DNA of 43,709 bases from Pseudomonas citronellolis (GTDB lineage Bacteria; Pseudomonadota; Gammaproteobacteria; Pseudomonadales; Pseudomonadaceae), in assembly GCF_900112375.1 (NCBI RefSeq), contig NZ_FOLS01000047.1, forward strand, positions 1-43,709, read 5' to 3'. The notes beneath the pieces are model-generated. The model was not told where the DNA came from. It did no database searches and saw nothing but the letters and a program-made list of their open reading frames with translations. Below are positions 16,367 to 25,742 of the stretch, in pieces. The translations under genes were made by a program, and so were the position numbers. Within the stretch, counting starts at the first letter, position 1. Every line of letters begins with the position of its first letter.

Positions 16367-18307
16367 ATGAAAAGCAACTCGCTCACTGAATGGCAACCCA
16401 GCGCCGATGACCTCGCCACCGCCAACGTGGTGGAACTCATGCGCCTGCTGGGAACGGATGACTATGACGAGTTCTACGCTCGTTCCATCCAGGACCCCGA
16501 CCGCTACTGGCGCATGGTGATGCAGTATTGCGGCATCGCCTGGGAGCAGCCGTTCGACGCCTACCTCGACGACTCCCGGGGGCCGGAATTCCCCAACTGG
16601 TTCCCCGGCGGCCGGCTCAACTGGGTGCAGAGCATCCTCGGCAAGGCGGACGATGCGAGCCTGGCGGCGCAGGCCGCGGTGATCGCCGAGAGCGAGACCG
16701 GCCCGGCGCGGCGCGCCACCTACGCGGAGCTGTCGGCGATGGTCAGGGCCTTCGCCGCCGGGCTCGAGGCCAGCGGCCTGAAGCGTGGCGACCGCATCGG
16801 CCTGCTGATGTCCAACGGCCTGGAAGCGACCGTTTCGCTGCTGGCCATCGCCTATGTCGGCGCGGTCGCCGTGCCGCTGTTCAGCGGCTTCGGCGTGGAC
16901 GCCATCCGCTCGCGGCTGTCCGCCTGCTCGGCCAAGGCGCTGATCGCCAGCGCGGGCTTCCATCGCCGCGGCAAGTGGGTCGACATACTCGGCCTGATAA
17001 AGACCGCCCGCGAAGAACTTCCGAGCATCGAGACGCTGATCGTCCACACGCCCGAAGGGGCGCCGGGGCAGGGCGGCGACGGCCTTTCCTGGGCCGCGGT
17101 GGCGCAGGCCGGGGTCGGCCGCGAGCGGCCGGCGGCCAGCATGGCGGCGAACGATCCGTTCATGATCGTCTACACCTCCGGCACCACCGGCAAGCCCAAG
17201 GGCACCGTGCACGTGCACGGCGGCTTCGCCCTGAAGATCGCCCACGATTCGGCGGTGCATTTCAACGTGAAGCCGGGCGACGTGTTCTGCTGGCCCGCCG
17301 ACATGGGCTGGATCGCCGGCGCACTGGTGCTGTGCAGCGCGTTGATGCGCGGCGCCACCCTGGTCTGCTACGACGGCGCGCCGGACTTCCCGGACTGGTC
17401 GCGGATGGGCGGGCTGATCGAGCGCCACCGGGTGACCCACTTCGGTTCGGCGCCGACGCTGATCCGTGGCCTGGCCGCCCACGAGGCGCTTTCCTGCCAG
17501 GCCGATTTCTCTTCGCTGAAGCTGCTGATCACCGCCGGCGAGGGGATCGACCCGGAGCACTTCTGCTGGTTCCAGCAGCATTTCGGCGCCGGCCGCTGCC
17601 CGGTCATCAACTACACCGGCGGCACCGAGGTGTCCGGCGCGCTGCTGTCCAGCGTGATCATCCGGCCGATCAGCCCCGCGGGGTTCAACACCGCTTCCCC
17701 CGGCGTCGCGGTCTGCGTGGTGGACAACGACGGCCGCGACGTGAGCGGCGAACCCGGCGAGCTGGCCATCCGCCGTCCGTTCGTGGGCATGACCCAGTCC
17801 TTCTGGCAGGACGACGAGCGTTACCTGGAGTCCTACTGGCGGACCATCCCCGGCCTCTGGGTCCACGGCGACCTGGCGCTGCGCGAGAACGGCAGCTACT
17901 TCATGCTGGGCCGCTCGGACGACACCATCAAGCTGGCGGGCAAGCGCGTGGGGCCGGCGGAGATCGAAGAGGTGCTGCTGGAAATCCCGCAGATCAGCGA
18001 AGCGGCCGCGGTGGGCGTCAAGGACCCGACCAAGGGCCAGAAGCTGGTGGTGTTCCTGGTGGCCCCCGGCGTCGAGGACGGCGACGCCGACCTGCTCAAG
18101 CGCATCGCGGCGCACGTCGAGGCGCGCATGGGCAAGCCTTTCGTGCCGGCCCGCGCCCTCTTCGTGACGCAGCTGCCCAAGACCCGCAGCTCCAAGGTCA
18201 TGCGCCGGGTCATCCGCAACCTCTGCAACGACCTGCCGCTGGGCGACATGTCGTCGCTGGACAACCCCGCTGCGCTGGATGTGATCCGGCAGGCGCTGCA
18301 GCGCTGA
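16367..18307 (+). CDS. AMP-forming acyl-CoA synthetase (acetyl-CoA synthetase-like)
   Basis: A 646-residue adenylate-forming enzyme that activates a carboxylic acid to its CoA thioester. The P-loop YTSGTTGKPKG stands at about 269-279, the adenine/substrate region YTGGTEVSG follows, the hinge WVHGDLALRENGSYFMLGRSDDTIKLAGKRVGP is intact, and the catalytic Lys is in RSSKVMRR (about 609). N-terminal length and the YWRMVMQY...FPNWFPGGRLNW opening resemble acetyl/propionyl-CoA synthetases, but the substrate cannot be fixed. Starts are possible at 16355 or 16367; I prefer 16367, which has GGGAAG just upstream. It sits between transporter and beta-oxidation genes, so it probably activates an imported acid or a lactone-ring-opening product. 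Confidence 0.88.
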   Translation: MKSNSLTEWQPSADDLATANVVELMRLLGTDDYDEFYARSIQDPDRYWRMVMQYCGIAWEQPFDAYLDDSRGPEFPNWFPGGRLNWVQSILGKADDASLAAQAAVIAESETGPARRATYAELSAMVRAFAAGLEASGLKRGDRIGLLMSNGLEATVSLLAIAYVGAVAVPLFSGFGVDAIRSRLSACSAKALIASAGFHRRGKWVDILGLIKTAREELPSIETLIVHTPEGAPGQGGDGLSWAAVAQAGVGRERPAASMAANDPFMIVYTSGTTGKPKGTVHVHGGFALKIAHDSAVHFNVKPGDVFCWPADMGWIAGALVLCSALMRGATLVCYDGAPDFPDWSRMGGLIERHRVTHFGSAPTLIRGLAAHEALSCQADFSSLKLLITAGEGIDPEHFCWFQQHFGAGRCPVINYTGGTEVSGALLSSVIIRPISPAGFNTASPGVAVCVVDNDGRDVSGEPGELAIRRPFVGMTQSFWQDDERYLESYWRTIPGLWVHGDLALRENGSYFMLGRSDDTIKLAGKRVGPAEIEEVLLEIPQISEAAAVGVKDPTKGQKLVVFLVAPGVEDGDADLLKRIAAHVEARMGKPFVPARALFVTQLPKTRSSKVMRRVIRNLCNDLPLGDMSSLDNPAALDVIRQALQR

Positions 18308-18326
18308 ATTCCCATAGGCACACGAC

Positions 18327-19106
18327 ATGAATCTCGAACTCAAAGGCAAGACAGTGATGATCACCGGGGCCTCGCAGGGCATCGGTGAAGGCCTGGCGGT
18401 GGCGTTCGCCCGCGAGGGCAGCGACCTGAAGCTGGTCGCCCGCGATGAAAGCCGCCTGGCCGCGTTGGCCGGCTCCGTGCGGGAACGCTTCGGCGTGAAC
18501 GTCGAGGTGCTGCCGCTGGACATGTCGCTGCCCGGCGCCATCGCCGAGGTGGCGCGTTTCGGCCAGGACATCGACGTGCTGGTGAACAACGCCGGCAGCA
18601 TCCCGGCGGGGAACCTCTGGGACGTGGACGAGGAACGCTGGCGGCAGGGCTGGGAGCTGAAAGTGTTCGGCTACATCAACCTGACCCGCCTGGTCTACGC
18701 CGCGATGCGCGAGCGCCGCGGCGGGGTGATCCTGAACAACATCGGCAGCGGCGGCGAAATGTTCGACTTCGACTACATCGCCGGCACCACCGGCAATGCG
18801 GCGCTGATGGCCTTCACCCGGGCGCTGGGCGGGCGCAGCCTGGACGACGGGATCCGTGTCGTCGGGGTGAACCCGGGGCCGGTGGACACCCCGCGCATCC
18901 GTCGTCTGCTGGAAGCCGGGACCAGCGAAGGTGCGGACGAGGCGGAGGCCTTCAAGCGCTACCCGCTCGGCCGCCCCGCCACGGTGGACGAAGTGGCCGA
19001 CCTGTTCGTCTTCCTCGCCTCGGCCCGCTCGTCCTACACCAGCGGCGCGGTGGTGACCCTCGACGGCGGCTTGGTTTCCAACCGCTCCATCAGCGGCGGA
19101 CGCTGA
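18327..19106 (+). CDS. Short-chain dehydrogenase/reductase-like protein with altered active site
   Basis: A 259-residue SDR. The cofactor motif TGASQGIG (13-20) and NNAG are normal. At the active site the usual Tyr-x-x-x-Lys is Y150-I-A-G-T154 followed by GNAAL, so the catalytic lysine is threonine. I have the impression that a subgroup of SDRs carries this YxAGxxGNAAL pattern, so it may be a distinct family rather than a broken gene. Everything else, including PGPVDTPR and the C-terminal [10 protein letters not shown], is intact. It lies 19 bp after the acyl-CoA synthetase, in a unit with an enoyl-CoA hydratase. A classical dehydrogenase activity should not be assumed. Confidence 0.82.
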   Translation: MNLELKGKTVMITGASQGIGEGLAVAFAREGSDLKLVARDESRLAALAGSVRERFGVNVEVLPLDMSLPGAIAEVARFGQDIDVLVNNAGSIPAGNLWDVDEERWRQGWELKVFGYINLTRLVYAAMRERRGGVILNNIGSGGEMFDFDYIAGTTGNAALMAFTRALGGRSLDDGIRVVGVNPGPVDTPRIRRLLEAGTSEGADEAEAFKRYPLGRPATVDEVADLFVFLASARSSYTSGAVVTLDGGLVSNRSISGGR

Positions 19107-19126
19107 GCACAACGGAGATTACAGCG

Positions 19127-19945
19127 ATGTCCGAAACAGTTTCCTATGCAGCCGACTACCAGCGCCTGACCTTCGACCGTCCGGCGCCGCGGGTGCTGCG
19201 CATCACCATCAACCGTCCCGAGCGGCTCAATGCCCTGGACGCCATCGGCCACGCCGAGATCGCCAGGGTCTGGCGCGACGTGGAGGCCGACGACTCGGTC
19301 AATGCCGTGATCATCCGCGGCGACGGCAAGGCGTTTTCCGCCGGCGGCGACTTCGAGGTCGTCGAGCAGATGATCGACGACTTCGAGTACCGCTGCCGCA
19401 TGTGGAAGGAGTCCAAGGACCTCGTCTACAACATCATCAACTGCAACAAGCCGATCGTCTCGGCGATCCACGGCCCCGCCGTGGGCGCGGGCCTGGTCGC
19501 CGCGCTGCTGGCCGACATCTCGATCGCCGCCAGGAGCGCCAAGCTGGTGGATGGCCACACCCGGCTGGGGGTCGCCGCGGGCGACCACGCGGCCATCATC
19601 TGGCCCCTGCTGTGCGGCATGGCCAAGGCCAAGTACCACCTGCTGCTGTGCGAGCCGCTCAGTGGCGAGCAGGCCGAGCGCCTGGGCCTGGTGTCGCTGT
19701 GCGTGGAGGACGACGAGCTGCAGGACAAGGCCCTCGACGTGGCCACGCGCCTGGCCAGCGGCGCGCAGTCGGCGATCCGCTGGACGAAGTACTCGCTGAA
19801 CAACTGGCTGCGCCAGGCCGGCCCCATCTTCGACGCCTCGCTCGCCCTGGAAATGCTGGGCTTCGGCGGCGCCGAAGTGAAGGAGGGCGTGGCCTCCCAT
19901 CGGCAGAAGCGCGCGCCGAAGTTCCCGGACGATACCCAGGTGTAG
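19127..19945 (+). CDS. Enoyl-CoA hydratase/isomerase family protein
   Basis: A 272-residue crotonase-fold protein. The oxyanion-hole segments are FSAGGDF (about 67-73) and [21 protein letters not shown]. The catalytic region reads [17 protein letters not shown], where hydratases have Glu; the acidic residue here is Asp, so a related reaction (isomerase, hydrolase or C-C lyase) is possible. An ACGGAGA ribosome site precedes the start. It is 20 bp after the SDR and 9 bp before the first IclR gene, clearly in one transcript. Confidence 0.85.
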   Translation: MSETVSYAADYQRLTFDRPAPRVLRITINRPERLNALDAIGHAEIARVWRDVEADDSVNAVIIRGDGKAFSAGGDFEVVEQMIDDFEYRCRMWKESKDLVYNIINCNKPIVSAIHGPAVGAGLVAALLADISIAARSAKLVDGHTRLGVAAGDHAAIIWPLLCGMAKAKYHLLLCEPLSGEQAERLGLVSLCVEDDELQDKALDVATRLASGAQSAIRWTKYSLNNWLRQAGPIFDASLALEMLGFGGAEVKEGVASHRQKRAPKFPDDTQV

Positions 19946-19954
19946 GAGGGGAGC

Positions 19955-20827
19955 ATGACCCGGGCCGAAAGTACCTCAGCCGAGTTGCAGCGGAGCCAGA
20001 CCCTGGAATTTCCGGAGCTTCCCGCCGCCCGCTCGGGGCTGGTCATGCCCTTGCTGCGCGCGCTGGAGGTGCTGTCCGCCTTCAGCGCCCACGACCAATG
20101 GCTGGGCAACAAGGACATCGCCGACCGGACGGGGCTTCCGGCCTCCACGGTCAACCGCTTCCTGCGCAGCCTGGTCGCCCTGGGCTACGTCGGCTACTGC
20201 AAGGAGCGCCGGCAATACCGCCTGGCCGCCCCGGTCCTTTCGCTGGGCTACTCCGCCACCTTCCACTCCGACGTGCAGCGCCTGGTGCGCCAGGACCTGA
20301 TCCGCTTCGCCTGCGCGCACAACGTGACCGTGCTGCTGGCCATGCGCGATCGCCTGGACCTGGTGGCGCTGGAGAGCTGCACGGGCACCGGCAGCTTCCG
20401 CCGCTCGGGCCTGAACGTCGGCACGCGCATCGCCATCTCGTCCTCGCAGATGGGCCACACGCTCCTGGCATCGCTGCCGGCCCTGGAGCGCGCCTACCTG
20501 CTGGAGAACATCGCCAGGCGCATGCCCGCGCAGTGGGAGGGGCTGGAGCCGCACCTGACCGAGTCGATCAACCAGTTCCGGACCATGGGCTTCTGCTATT
20601 CGCTGAGCAAGCTCGACCGCGACCTGGGCGTGGTCTCGGTGCCGATGAACGTCGCCGGAAAGGGCCTGTTCGTGCTGGCCTGCATCGGCTCGCTGGCGCA
20701 CATGAGCAAGGCCCGCGTCTCGCGCGAGCTGGGGCCGCAGCTGGCGGCGCTGGCGAGCCAGTTCAAGCACTCGCTGGACGCCTCCGCCGCCAGCCACTAC
20801 AGGGAGGAGCCCGAGCATGGCAATTGA
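19955..20827 (+). CDS. IclR-family transcriptional regulator (first of tandem pair)
   Basis: A 290-residue IclR regulator. A 30-residue extension precedes the winged-helix domain ([43 protein letters not shown]), and the effector domain follows ([16 protein letters not shown] through [18 protein letters not shown]). GGAGGGGAGC precedes the ATG. Its end overlaps the next IclR gene by 11 bp. Two translationally linked IclR genes inside a catabolic operon suggest auto-control and possibly hetero-oligomers; both are inferred. Confidence 0.9.
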   Translation: MTRAESTSAELQRSQTLEFPELPAARSGLVMPLLRALEVLSAFSAHDQWLGNKDIADRTGLPASTVNRFLRSLVALGYVGYCKERRQYRLAAPVLSLGYSATFHSDVQRLVRQDLIRFACAHNVTVLLAMRDRLDLVALESCTGTGSFRRSGLNVGTRIAISSSQMGHTLLASLPALERAYLLENIARRMPAQWEGLEPHLTESINQFRTMGFCYSLSKLDRDLGVVSVPMNVAGKGLFVLACIGSLAHMSKARVSRELGPQLAALASQFKHSLDASAASHYREEPEHGN

Positions 20828-21602
20828 CGAGCACGGCGATGCGCTCTTGACCGTCGAGCGCGGCCTGCAGGTCCTCCGGGCGTTCCGCGGCGAGCGCACG
20901 CCCCTGTCCAACGCCGAGATCGTGGCGCGCACCGGCCTGCCGAAATCGACGGTGTCGCGCCTGACCACGACGCTCATGTTCGCCGGCTTCCTGCGCCACG
21001 CGGTGGGCGGGCGCCAGTTCGAGCTGGGGGCCGGTTCGCTGGGGATCGGCCACGCCTACCTGGAGTCGAGCCCCCTGGTGCGCCTGGCGCAGCCCTTCAT
21101 GCAGGAACTGGCCGACGAGCTGAACGTGTCGGTGGCGCTGGCCGTTCGCGACGACCTGGAAATGCTCTACGTGACCTACTGTTCGAGCCGGTCCATCGCC
21201 ACGCTGCGCCTGGGCGTGGGCTCGATGCTGCCGATGGAGTCCACCGCCATAGGCCGCGCCTACCTGTGGGGGCTCGGCAAGGCGGAGCGCGCGCAGCTCT
21301 TCGGCGAGATGAAACGGCGTTTCGGCGAGCGCTACCCGCAGGTCCTGGCGGGCATCCAGGGCAGCTTCGCGGAACTGCAGAGCACCGGCACCTGCCTGGT
21401 CAAGGGCGGCTACCAGCGCGACACCTACGGCATCGGCGTACCGGTGCGGATCGGCCGCGCCGCGACCGTGATGGGGCTGAACTGCGGCGCCGCCGTGGTG
21501 GGCGCGGACTTCGACAAGGTCCGCAGTGTCATCGGCGAGCGGCTCAAGGACGCCGCCCCGGAACTGGAACGCATCCTCCGTGACCTCGAAGGGCCGTTCT
21601 AG
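20817..21602 (+). CDS. IclR-family transcriptional regulator (second of tandem pair)
   Basis: A 261-residue IclR regulator. The winged helix is LLTVERGLQVLRAFRGERTPLSNAEIV...LPKSTVSRLTTTL, and the ligand-binding domain runs from VRLAQPFMQELADEL to VMGLNCGAAVVG. It is clearly different in sequence from the preceding IclR gene, so the pair is not a recent tandem duplication. GGGAGGAGC lies upstream of the start, inside the first gene. It is followed by the CoA transferase in the same transcript. Confidence 0.9.
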   Translation: MAIDEHGDALLTVERGLQVLRAFRGERTPLSNAEIVARTGLPKSTVSRLTTTLMFAGFLRHAVGGRQFELGAGSLGIGHAYLESSPLVRLAQPFMQELADELNVSVALAVRDDLEMLYVTYCSSRSIATLRLGVGSMLPMESTAIGRAYLWGLGKAERAQLFGEMKRRFGERYPQVLAGIQGSFAELQSTGTCLVKGGYQRDTYGIGVPVRIGRAATVMGLNCGAAVVGADFDKVRSVIGERLKDAAPELERILRDLEGPF

Positions 21603-21643
21603 TGAACAAGAATCCTCCGTTTGAACAAGTGAAAAGGCGAACC

Positions 21644-22828
21644 ATGGCGAAGGTGCTAGAGAATATTCGGGTCCTGGATTTCGGGCGGTTCATCGCCGGG
21701 CCGTTCTGCGGCGCGCTGCTGGCGGACCTGGGGGCCGACGTCATCCGCATCGACCGGCTGGGCGGCAGCGAGGACCGCTTCGTCATGCCGGTCACCGAAC
21801 AGGGCGATGGCGCGGTGTTCCTGCAATCCAACCGCAACAAGCGCTCCATCACCCTGGAGCTGGCCAGCGAGGAGGGGCGCAGGATCGTCCGGCGCCTGGT
21901 GGAATCGGCGGACATCGTCATCGCCAACATGCCCGGCGCGACGCTGGTCAACCTCGGGCTGGACTACGAGACGCTCAAGGCGATCAAGCCCGACATCATC
22001 CTGGTGGCGCCCTCGGCGTTCGGCGACAGCGAACTGCTGCGCGACAAGATCGGCTTCGATGGCGTCGGCCAGGCCATGAGCGGCGGCGTCTACCTGTCCG
22101 GCTTCCCCGGTCAGCCGATCAAGTCGATGGTGCCGGTGGTGGACTACGCCACGGCCATCTCCTGCGCGCTGGGCGCCGTCGCCGCCCTCTACGAGCGCAA
22201 CAAGAGCGGCCAGGGGCAGAAGGTCGAGGCCTCTCTGCTGCAGACCGCGCTGAATTTCTCCAGCGGCTACCTCATCGAGGAACAGCTGCTGAAGCTGGAG
22301 CGCCAGGCCACCGCCAACCGCAGCCAGAGCTACGGCCCCTCGGACATCTTCGAGACCCGCGACGGCTGGATCATTGTGCAGGTCATCGGCCCGGCCATGT
22401 TCAAGCGCTGGACGCGGATCGTCGGCTGCCCGGAGCTGCTGGACGACCCGCGCTTCGCCGACGACGAGCTCAGGGGGCGCAACGGCGAGGAGCTTTCCGA
22501 GCGCATGGCCCAGTGGTGCGCCCAGCGCACGCGGGAGCAGGCGTTGCAGGAACTCGGCCAGGCCAAGATTCCGGCCGGGCCGGTCTATTCGCCGGCGCAG
22601 GTGAATGCCGACCAGGCGATTGCCGATAGCGGCGCCTACGTCTGGCTGGAACATCCGCACCTGGATTCGGGGGCGCCCTACATAGCCCCGCCGGTGAATC
22701 TTTCCCGAACGCCCCTGCAAATCCAGAAACATGCTCCGTTGGTTGGGGAACATACCCTGGAAGTTCTCCAGGAATATGGTTTCGACCCTGCCCAGATAAA
22801 GGAGTGGCAACTTAAAAAGGTGATCTGA
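21644..22828 (+). CDS. Class III CoA transferase (CaiB/BaiF family)
   Basis: A 394-residue family III CoA transferase, moving CoA between carboxylic acids. Landmarks are VLDFGRFIAGPFCGALLADLGADVIRID at the N-terminus, NRNKRSITLEL, and the GVGQAMSGGVY region near the catalytic aspartate loop. The start at 21644 (AAAAGGCGAACC upstream, protein begins MAKVLENIRVLDF) was preferred to a GTG at 21602, which would add 14 residues without homologous content. It closes the 11.8-22.8 kb unit. It offers a second CoA-activation route beside the synthetase, perhaps recycling CoA from a product to the next substrate. Confidence 0.9.
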   Translation: MAKVLENIRVLDFGRFIAGPFCGALLADLGADVIRIDRLGGSEDRFVMPVTEQGDGAVFLQSNRNKRSITLELASEEGRRIVRRLVESADIVIANMPGATLVNLGLDYETLKAIKPDIILVAPSAFGDSELLRDKIGFDGVGQAMSGGVYLSGFPGQPIKSMVPVVDYATAISCALGAVAALYERNKSGQGQKVEASLLQTALNFSSGYLIEEQLLKLERQATANRSQSYGPSDIFETRDGWIIVQVIGPAMFKRWTRIVGCPELLDDPRFADDELRGRNGEELSERMAQWCAQRTREQALQELGQAKIPAGPVYSPAQVNADQAIADSGAYVWLEHPHLDSGAPYIAPPVNLSRTPLQIQKHAPLVGEHTLEVLQEYGFDPAQIKEWQLKKVI

Positions 22829-22951
22829 CGACGGCCTGCCCAGAGTATCCACTTCCAGTAATTTAGATCTATCACCATTTAAAACGCGCTGACGATAAGT
22901 TCTGGCGTCGGCTTTTCTCGACCCCAAAAACAATAAAATGAGGGTGGTGGT

Positions 22952-24262
22952 ATGTGTAGTTCGAAACGCACGTTGTATATAACTGTCCCGCTTCTTGGCG
23001 TACTCGCCTCGATGCACGCCAGGGCGGACTTCATCGGTGACAGCAAACTCAACCTCGGGCTGAGGAACTTCTATTTCAACGGTGACTATCGCGACGGCAG
23101 CAACGCGCCGTCCAAGACCGAGGAATGGGCCCAGGGCTTCAAGCTGGACTACCAGTCGGGCTTCACCGAGGGCACCATCGGCCTGGGGGTGGACGCCCTG
23201 GGCCTGCTGGGGGTGACGCTCGACAGCGGCAAGGGACGCCATCCGGGCAGTACCCTGATCCCCTCCGACGGCGAGGGCGCCGTGGACAACTGGAGCCGCT
23301 TCGGCATGACCCTGAAGATGCGCGCCTCCAGGACCGAGGCGCGGGTCGGCACCTTGCTGCCCAAGCTGCCAGTGGTCGACGCCAACGACGCCCGCCTGCT
23401 GCCGCAGACCTTCCAGGGCGGGATGGTGACCTCCAGCGAGATCGACGGCCTGACCCTGGTCGGCGGCAAGCTCGAGAGCACCACCGGCCGCGGCTCCAGC
23501 GACCGGACCGGGCTGTCGGTGCGGGGCGGCAAGGAGGAGAGCAACGAGTTCTACTTCGCCGGCGCGGACTACCAGCTGAGGAAGAACCTGCTGGTGCAGT
23601 ACTACCAGGCCTCGCTGGAGGACTACTACCGCCAGCATTTCGTCGGCGCGGTGCACACCCTGAGCCTGGGCAACGACCAGTTCCTGAAGACCGACCTGCG
23701 CTACTTCAAGACCAACTCCCAGGGCGCCAACGCCTCGGGCAAGGCCGGCTACCAGGTCAGCGGCTACACCAGCGGCGGCGACGGCGAGATCGACAACGAC
23801 ACCTGGAGCGCGACCTTCATCTACTCGGTCCACGGCCACTCGTTCCTGCTGGGCTACCAGAAGGTTTCCGACGACAGCCCCTTCGTGCAGCTGAACTCCG
23901 GCAGCGTGCCTGACGCCGGCGCCGGCGGTGTCAACGTCTACCTGTACACCAACCGCCTCATCACCAACTTCACCGCCGCGGGCGAAGCCACCAGCTATGC
24001 GCAATACGGCTACGACTTCGCCGGTGTCGGCATCCCCGGCCTGACCGCCTCGGCGATGTACCTGCGGGGGCGCGACATCGAGGCCGTCGGCGGGGGCGAC
24101 CAGGGCGAGTGGGAGCGCGACTTCAACGTCAACTACGTCATCCAGAGTGGGCCGCTGAAGGGCCTCGGCGTCACCTGGTGGAACGCCTCCATGCGCAGCG
24201 ACATCCAGCGCAACGAGGACCAGAACCGCCTGATCTTCAACTACACCATCCCGTTGTTCTGA
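22952..24262 (+). CDS. OprD-family outer-membrane porin
   Basis: A 436-residue outer-membrane channel of the OprD family, which in pseudomonads admits small carboxylates, amino acids or aromatic acids. There is a signal peptide to about residue 25 (cleavage after HARA), then FIGDSKLNLGLRNFYFNGDYRDG, EWAQGFKLDYQSGFTEG, alternating beta-strand sequence throughout, and the C-terminal Phe (NYTIPLF) needed for assembly. GAGGGTGGTGGT precedes the ATG. It has a 123-bp leader gap and is followed by a hairpin, so it may be its own unit between the two Liv-type binding-protein genes. It probably provides outer-membrane entry for the pathway's substrate. Confidence 0.93.
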   Translation: MCSSKRTLYITVPLLGVLASMHARADFIGDSKLNLGLRNFYFNGDYRDGSNAPSKTEEWAQGFKLDYQSGFTEGTIGLGVDALGLLGVTLDSGKGRHPGSTLIPSDGEGAVDNWSRFGMTLKMRASRTEARVGTLLPKLPVVDANDARLLPQTFQGGMVTSSEIDGLTLVGGKLESTTGRGSSDRTGLSVRGGKEESNEFYFAGADYQLRKNLLVQYYQASLEDYYRQHFVGAVHTLSLGNDQFLKTDLRYFKTNSQGANASGKAGYQVSGYTSGGDGEIDNDTWSATFIYSVHGHSFLLGYQKVSDDSPFVQLNSGSVPDAGAGGVNVYLYTNRLITNFTAAGEATSYAQYGYDFAGVGIPGLTASAMYLRGRDIEAVGGGDQGEWERDFNVNYVIQSGPLKGLGVTWWNASMRSDIQRNEDQNRLIFNYTIPLF

Positions 24263-24279
24263 GCCCAGGGGCAGGCCGG

Positions 24280-24310
24280 GTTCAGGCCTTGGCGTCATCG
24301 ATGCCTGAAC
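24280..24310 (+). terminator. Hairpin after the porin gene
   Basis: GTTCAGGC and GCCTGAAC form a perfect 8-bp stem, and flanking CCGGG/CCCGG can extend it past a small bulge. There is no clean T-run, so termination is likely but not certain. It lies 17 bp after the porin stop and ahead of promoter module B. Confidence 0.4.
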
Positions 24311-24337
24311 TTGCCCGGGCCCGGTTCAACCGAAAGA

Positions 24338-24398
24338 TTCCAAAGAACGGAACGTCCGGCCTGGTTGCGTTGACGCTGCGGCAGGCCGAACTTCTAAT
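24338..24398 (+). promoter_or_regulatory. Promoter module B: dyad plus sigma70-type promoter
   Basis: A TTCC-N7-GGAA dyad (24338-24352), 17 bp, TTGACG (24370-24375), 17 bp, TCTAAT (24393-24398). Spacings are identical to module A, and GGTTGCGTTGACGCTGC is shared exactly with module C. It reads into the second Liv-type binding protein and the first BVMO. Confidence 0.78.
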
Positions 24399-24431
24399 GA
24401 ATTCAAATAAAAACATCATGCGGTAACCGCC

Positions 24432-25634
24432 ATGAAGAAGATCAATAAGAAAGTTGTTTCGCTTGCCTGCTCTTTATTCATAGGTATTTCATCGGTTTCC
24501 TCTCAGGCCAGTGCCGATGAAGTTATAAAACTCGGCATGTCGCTGATTCTTTCGGGCTCCGCCGGTAATTGGGGCATAGGTTCGAAATGGCTGTGCGACG
24601 AAGCGGCCAAGGAAGTCGCGGCCGCCGGTGGCGTGAAGGTTTCCGGGCACGTCTACAACTTCCAGTGCGTGGCCTACGACAACAAGTACAACGCCGCCGA
24701 TGGGGCGAAGGTCGCCCAGACCTTGCTGAGCAAGGACAACGTCAAGTACGTGGTGGCCGCCCATGGCACCGCCACCGCCCGCGCCCTGCAGTCGCTTTCC
24801 GAGCGGCGCGGCGTGCTGATGTTCACCTCCGCCTGGGGCGAGAGCCTGAAGGGGCCGAAGTACCCGCTGACCTTCACGCTGAACAACGGCCCCCGCGAAA
24901 TCGTCGCGCCGCTGGTCCGCTACGTCAAAAGCGCCAACCCGCAGATCAGGACGGTGGTCCTGCTCAACCCCAACGACGCCAGCGGCAAGGAAGTCGAGGC
25001 GGTCACCAGGCAAGCCTGGGAAGCCGCCGGGGTGAAGGTGATCGCCAGCGACTGGTTCGAGCGCGGCACCTCGGAGTTCCAGCCGGTCGCCGCCAAGCTG
25101 GCCGCGCTCAAGCCGGACGTCGTCGACCTCTGCGCCAGCCCCGCCGCGGACAGCGGCCGGGTGTTCAAGGAGCTGGCCGCGCTCGGCTGGAACGGCGTCA
25201 AGGTCAACCAGATCGGCACCAGCGCCGCCGGCCTGCTGGTCACCGGCCAGGGCGCGGTGGAGAACCTGTACATGGGCTTCGCCACGCCCCAGGGCGGCGC
25301 CATCGACAAGCACCGGGCCTACCTGAACGAGGGCGTCAGGGCGCTGACCGGCGAGGACGTCAACCCGATCCAGATCGCCTCCTACGACGGCGTGAAGGCG
25401 CTGGCCGCCGCCATGCAGAAGGCCCAGAGCATCGAGCCCGGCGCCGTCGCCGCGGCCCTGCCCAAGGTCACCTTCGACTCCTTCTACGGCCCTGCCGCCT
25501 TCGGTGGCGCCGCCACCTACGGAACGCCGCAGCAGATCCTGATTCCGGCCATCGTTGCCCAGCTCAAGGGCAACCAGTTGGTGGAGATCGAGCGGATCCA
25601 GCCGCAGGAGCTGTCGGCCAGGCTGGCCGACTGA
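24432..25634 (+). CDS. Liv-type ABC transporter substrate-binding protein 2
   Basis: A 400-residue paralogue of the protein at 11811, sharing long identical stretches such as CVAYDNKYNAADGAKVAQTLL. The signal peptide ends near residue 29 (SSQASA). No permease or ATPase genes are nearby, so it most likely feeds the LivHMGF importer at 13.0-16.3 kb, widening its substrate range. It is first in a unit with BVMO 1; a GC hairpin after its stop (25655-25680) may raise its level above downstream genes, as is usual for binding proteins. The ribosome site before the ATG is weak. Confidence 0.9.
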   Translation: MKKINKKVVSLACSLFIGISSVSSQASADEVIKLGMSLILSGSAGNWGIGSKWLCDEAAKEVAAAGGVKVSGHVYNFQCVAYDNKYNAADGAKVAQTLLSKDNVKYVVAAHGTATARALQSLSERRGVLMFTSAWGESLKGPKYPLTFTLNNGPREIVAPLVRYVKSANPQIRTVVLLNPNDASGKEVEAVTRQAWEAAGVKVIASDWFERGTSEFQPVAAKLAALKPDVVDLCASPAADSGRVFKELAALGWNGVKVNQIGTSAAGLLVTGQGAVENLYMGFATPQGGAIDKHRAYLNEGVRALTGEDVNPIQIASYDGVKALAAAMQKAQSIEPGAVAAALPKVTFDSFYGPAAFGGAATYGTPQQILIPAIVAQLKGNQLVEIERIQPQELSARLAD

Positions 25635-25654
25635 CGAGGAACGGGCGCTTCGCT

Positions 25655-25680
25655 CCCGCCGGCGCCCCGTGCCCGGCGGG
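25655..25680 (+). other. Intra-operon hairpin after binding protein 2
   Basis: CCCGCCGG and CCGGCGGG form an 8-bp stem around a 10-nt loop. No T-run follows. The position, between a binding-protein gene and the enzymes downstream, suits a partial terminator or 3'-protecting structure. Confidence 0.4.
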
Positions 25681-25742
25681 GGCGGATGCCCAGCGCCAGC
25701 GCTGGCTGGCTATCGATTCACCGAGATGGGAAGAGCACTGCC

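Noticed and set aside
16013..18601. 862-codon minus-strand frame
   Set aside because: It is antisense to the livF, acyl-CoA synthetase and SDR genes, with no motifs of its own.
24397..24426. Nine-codon leader peptide before binding protein 2
   Set aside because: Its ATG overlaps the -10 box of promoter B and lies upstream of the expected transcript start.
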